Assembly: GCA_905371275.1 (NCBI GenBank) | Contig: CAJPLH010000085.1 | Location: 1-7,846 of the forward strand | DNA length: 7,846 bases | Direction of reading: 5' to 3' | Source of the DNA: Prevotellaceae bacterium | GTDB lineage: Bacteria > Bacteroidota > Bacteroidia > Bacteroidales > Bacteroidaceae | Part shown: piece after piece, positions 6,067 through 7,846 of the stretch | How the letters are laid out: each line of letters begins with the position of its first letter | Position numbering within the stretch: position 1 is the first letter of the stretch | The notes under the pieces: model-generated | What the model was told of the DNA's origin: nothing | Database searches by the model: none | The model's input: only the letters and a program-made list of their open reading frames with translations | Made by a program: the position numbers and the translations under genes

Positions 6067-6085
6067 GAAACGAGTGCTTGTTTTA
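6044..6085 (-). terminator. Intrinsic terminator of the zinc ATPase gene
   Basis: AAAACAAGCACTCGTTT (6045-6061) and its exact reverse complement (6068-6084) form a 17-bp perfect stem around a 6-base loop, extendable by one T-A pair. Read on the minus strand it begins 15 nt after the ATPase stop codon and ends in TTTTATTC. An equally good stem exists on the plus strand, so it may work in both directions. Confidence 0.85.
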
Positions 6086-6100
6086 CAGTAAAATATATGA

Positions 6101-7846
6101 CTATCTACGCGGACGCAACACATTGAGCACGCAGAGTAGCACAACACCAGTGTCGGCAAAGACCGCCGCCCACATACCCGCTAGGCCTAATGCGGAGAGG
6201 AGAAGAACGATGGTTTTGATGCCAATGGCCATGCCGACATTTTCCCAGACCAAACGGCGAGTGCGGCGACCCACGCGAATAGCAGCGGCAACGCGGAGAG
6301 GATCGGCGGTGGACAGTACGACATCTGCAGTTTCCACAGCAGCGTCAGTGCCACCAGCTCCCATGGCAAAACCCACATGAGCGCGCGCTAACACCGGGGC
6401 ATCGTTGATGCCATCGCCGACAAAAGCCACGTGTCGTCCCTCGTTCATGAGTCGCTCCACGTGCTGCAATTTGTCTTGGGGCAGCAAACGCGAATGCCAT
6501 TCGTCAAGACCGAGTTCGACGCCTAGTGCATTGACTGCATCAGGATAATCTCCCGACAACATGACGGTGTGGATGCCCATTTGTCGAAGCGTATCGACTG
6601 CAGTTTTAGACGTGGGGCGCGCCTCATCGTTGCTCACGGAGAATGCTCCTTCTACTCCACTCTCCATGCCGTCTTGCACGGTGACCACACCGGTGGTGAG
6701 TGTGCCAGTTTTGTCGAACACCACAGTGTCTACGTGAGTCACGGCATCAAGGTGCAATCCTCCCTTAAACAAAATACCGCGCTGAGAGGCTCTGCCGATA
6801 CCGGCAAAATAACTCAAAGGGATGCTCAACACCAGGGCGCAAGGGCAAGAAGCCACGAGGAAGACGAGGGCGCGGTAGACCCAATCGCTCAAAACAATGT
6901 TGGAAAGGGGGAGCAACCATTGCGCTAAAAGGGGAAGAATGACAAGCAAAGCCGCCAGTGCCACCACCACGGGGGTATAAACTCGGGCAATTTTGGTGAG
7001 CATCTGTTCGGCAGGGGCTTTGCGGGCTGCGGCATCTTCCACCATTTGGAGGATGCGCGAGAGGGCGTCTTCACCGAGTGTGCGGTCGGTGCGCAAATAG
7101 ATGGGACGATCGAGAACAATATATCCCGACATGATTCGCTGACCTATGGGGACTTGGCGAGCAACGCTTTCTCCCGTGAGGGCAGAAGTATCGAATTGTG
7201 CTGCGGTGTAGGGTTTTCCTTCCGTGATTGATGAAGGAGGTTCGCACAACACCCCATCTAGAGGTATGCGCGCACCGCGCTCCACGCGCAACAAACTGCC
7301 GAGTGCTACAAACTGAGGATTAAGTAGTTGAGTGTCGCCAGAGGTTTCCTCAACCACGGTGCAGGTGTCGGGGCGCAAAGCCACCAACGAAGCAATGCTC
7401 TTGCGGGCGCGACCTACGGCTAGACCTTGCAGGTTTTCTCCCAAAAGATAGAACAGCATAACTCCCACTGCTTCGGGATAATCTCCCAAGATGATAGCAC
7501 CGAACGTGGCGACAATCATCAAAAAGAACTCATTGAAAATCTGTCCTTTGCAGAGTCCGCGGAAGGCACCTTTGAAAACGGTTTGCGCAGCGAAGAGATA
7601 AGCCACTAAATAACCATAACGCGTCCACTCACTGTGGGGAAACACGAGGGAATGATGCTCCGTCAGGCTTTGGAGTATCCAGGTGACGAGCGCCACAGTG
7701 GCAGCAATGGCAAAAAGTACCCATTGTCGCGCTGCTCCGTGGGAATGGTCGTGACCGTTTTGCGCGTGACATCCGCAGGCGCAACCGCAGCTGTCGGATT
7801 CTTCGTGGTGATGTTCATCGCAATGATTGCAACAGCAATGGTCGTG
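6101..7846 (-). CDS. zntA: Zn/Cd-type P1B ATPase lacking a recognisable N-domain; N-terminus beyond window edge
   Basis: This is an inner-membrane heavy-metal pump, P1B-2 (Zn/Cd/Pb) type. The frame is open through the right edge with 581 residues visible; a GTG at 7696 lies within the first membrane helix and is not the start. The first 37 visible residues hold 10 His and 8 Cys, a metal-binding tail. Numbering from 7696: helices cover about 26-48, 55-88, 240-262 and 272-300; TGES is at 174-177, CPC at 284-286, DKTGT at 328-332, MLSGD at 379-383, GDGIND at 427-432, and the last two helices carry Lys494 and Asp515, as in ZntA. The Asp of DKTGT and GDGIND are only about 100 residues apart, against about 190 in intact relatives. 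The HP motif and glycine loops of the nucleotide-binding domain are absent. Transport with ATP would be expected to fail or be altered. The frame is otherwise intact. Confidence 0.88.
   Translation of the reverse strand, partial: HDHCCCNHCDEHHHEESDSCGCACGCHAQNGHDHSHGAARQWVLFAIAATVALVTWILQSLTEHHSLVFPHSEWTRYGYLVAYLFAAQTVFKGAFRGLCKGQIFNEFFLMIVATFGAIILGDYPEAVGVMLFYLLGENLQGLAVGRARKSIASLVALRPDTCTVVEETSGDTQLLNPQFVALGSLLRVERGARIPLDGVLCEPPSSITEGKPYTAAQFDTSALTGESVARQVPIGQRIMSGYIVLDRPIYLRTDRTLGEDALSRILQMVEDAAARKAPAEQMLTKIARVYTPVVVALAALLVILPLLAQWLLPLSNIVLSDWVYRALVFLVASCPCALVLSIPLSYFAGIGRASQRGILFKGGLHLDAVTHVDTVVFDKTGTLTTGVVTVQDGMESGVEGAFSVSNDEARPTSKTAVDTLRQMGIHTVMLSGDYPDAVNALGVELGLDEWHSRLLPQDKLQHVERLMNEGRHVAFVGDGINDAPVLARAHVGFAMGAGGTDAAVETADVVLSTADPLRVAAAIRVGRRTRRLVWENVGMAIGIKTIVLLLSALGLAGMWAAVFADTGVVLLCVLNVLRPRR

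Noticed and set aside
7694..7696. GTG at 7696 as start of the zinc ATPase
   Set aside because: The frame is open for 50 more codons to the window edge, encodes a His/Cys-rich tail plus the first half of a membrane helix, and the GTG falls inside that helix.

Overview
The window looks like a chromosomal segment of a Bacteroidales bacterium, probably of the Prevotella/Porphyromonas type. The evidence is the recurring Bacteroidetes -7 promoter box (TAnnTTTG) upstream of five of the six genes, the absence of Shine-Dalgarno sites, and a Bacteroidales-style gene set (AsnA, EpsC-type serine acetyltransferase, Amidase_3 protein, short Fur-family regulator, His/Cys-rich zinc ATPase). The genus is inference. 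Six protein genes are supported; two run off the window edges.

Layout from left to right. Positions 1-1117 (minus) hold a secreted N-acetylmuramoyl-L-alanine amidase whose C-terminus is cut by the left edge. Positions 1118-1436 are non-coding and carry a cysK terminator and the amidase promoter. Positions 1437-2369 (minus) are cysK and 2542-3402 (plus) are the serine O-acetyltransferase gene. Together they encode the two steps serine -> O-acetylserine -> cysteine, transcribed divergently from interlocked promoters near 2438-2475. Positions 3479-4516 (minus) are asnA (aspartate-ammonia ligase). Positions 4726-5181 (minus) encode a Fur-family metalloregulator. Positions 5182-6100 are a long non-coding stretch rich in repeats. 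Positions 6101-7846 (minus, open at the right edge) encode a Zn/Cd-type P1B ATPase.

The most unusual points are these. (1) The P-type ATPase keeps the actuator loop, CPC, DKTGT and GDGIND motifs and its membrane helices, but the nucleotide-binding (N) domain appears to be missing through an in-frame deletion of roughly 90-100 residues. (2) Between the ATPase and the Fur-type gene lies a 322-bp element bounded by 65-bp imperfect inverted repeats, which looks like a MITE or a pair of inverted dispersed repeats. (3) Next to it, four exact-period 22-bp tandem units run into the ATPase terminator, and the last unit is one arm of that terminator. (4) The serine acetyltransferase ends in an Ile-terminated tail like the one that docks into CysK in enterobacterial cysteine synthase, and its gene lies beside cysK. 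No phage, CRISPR array, rRNA or tRNA was seen.
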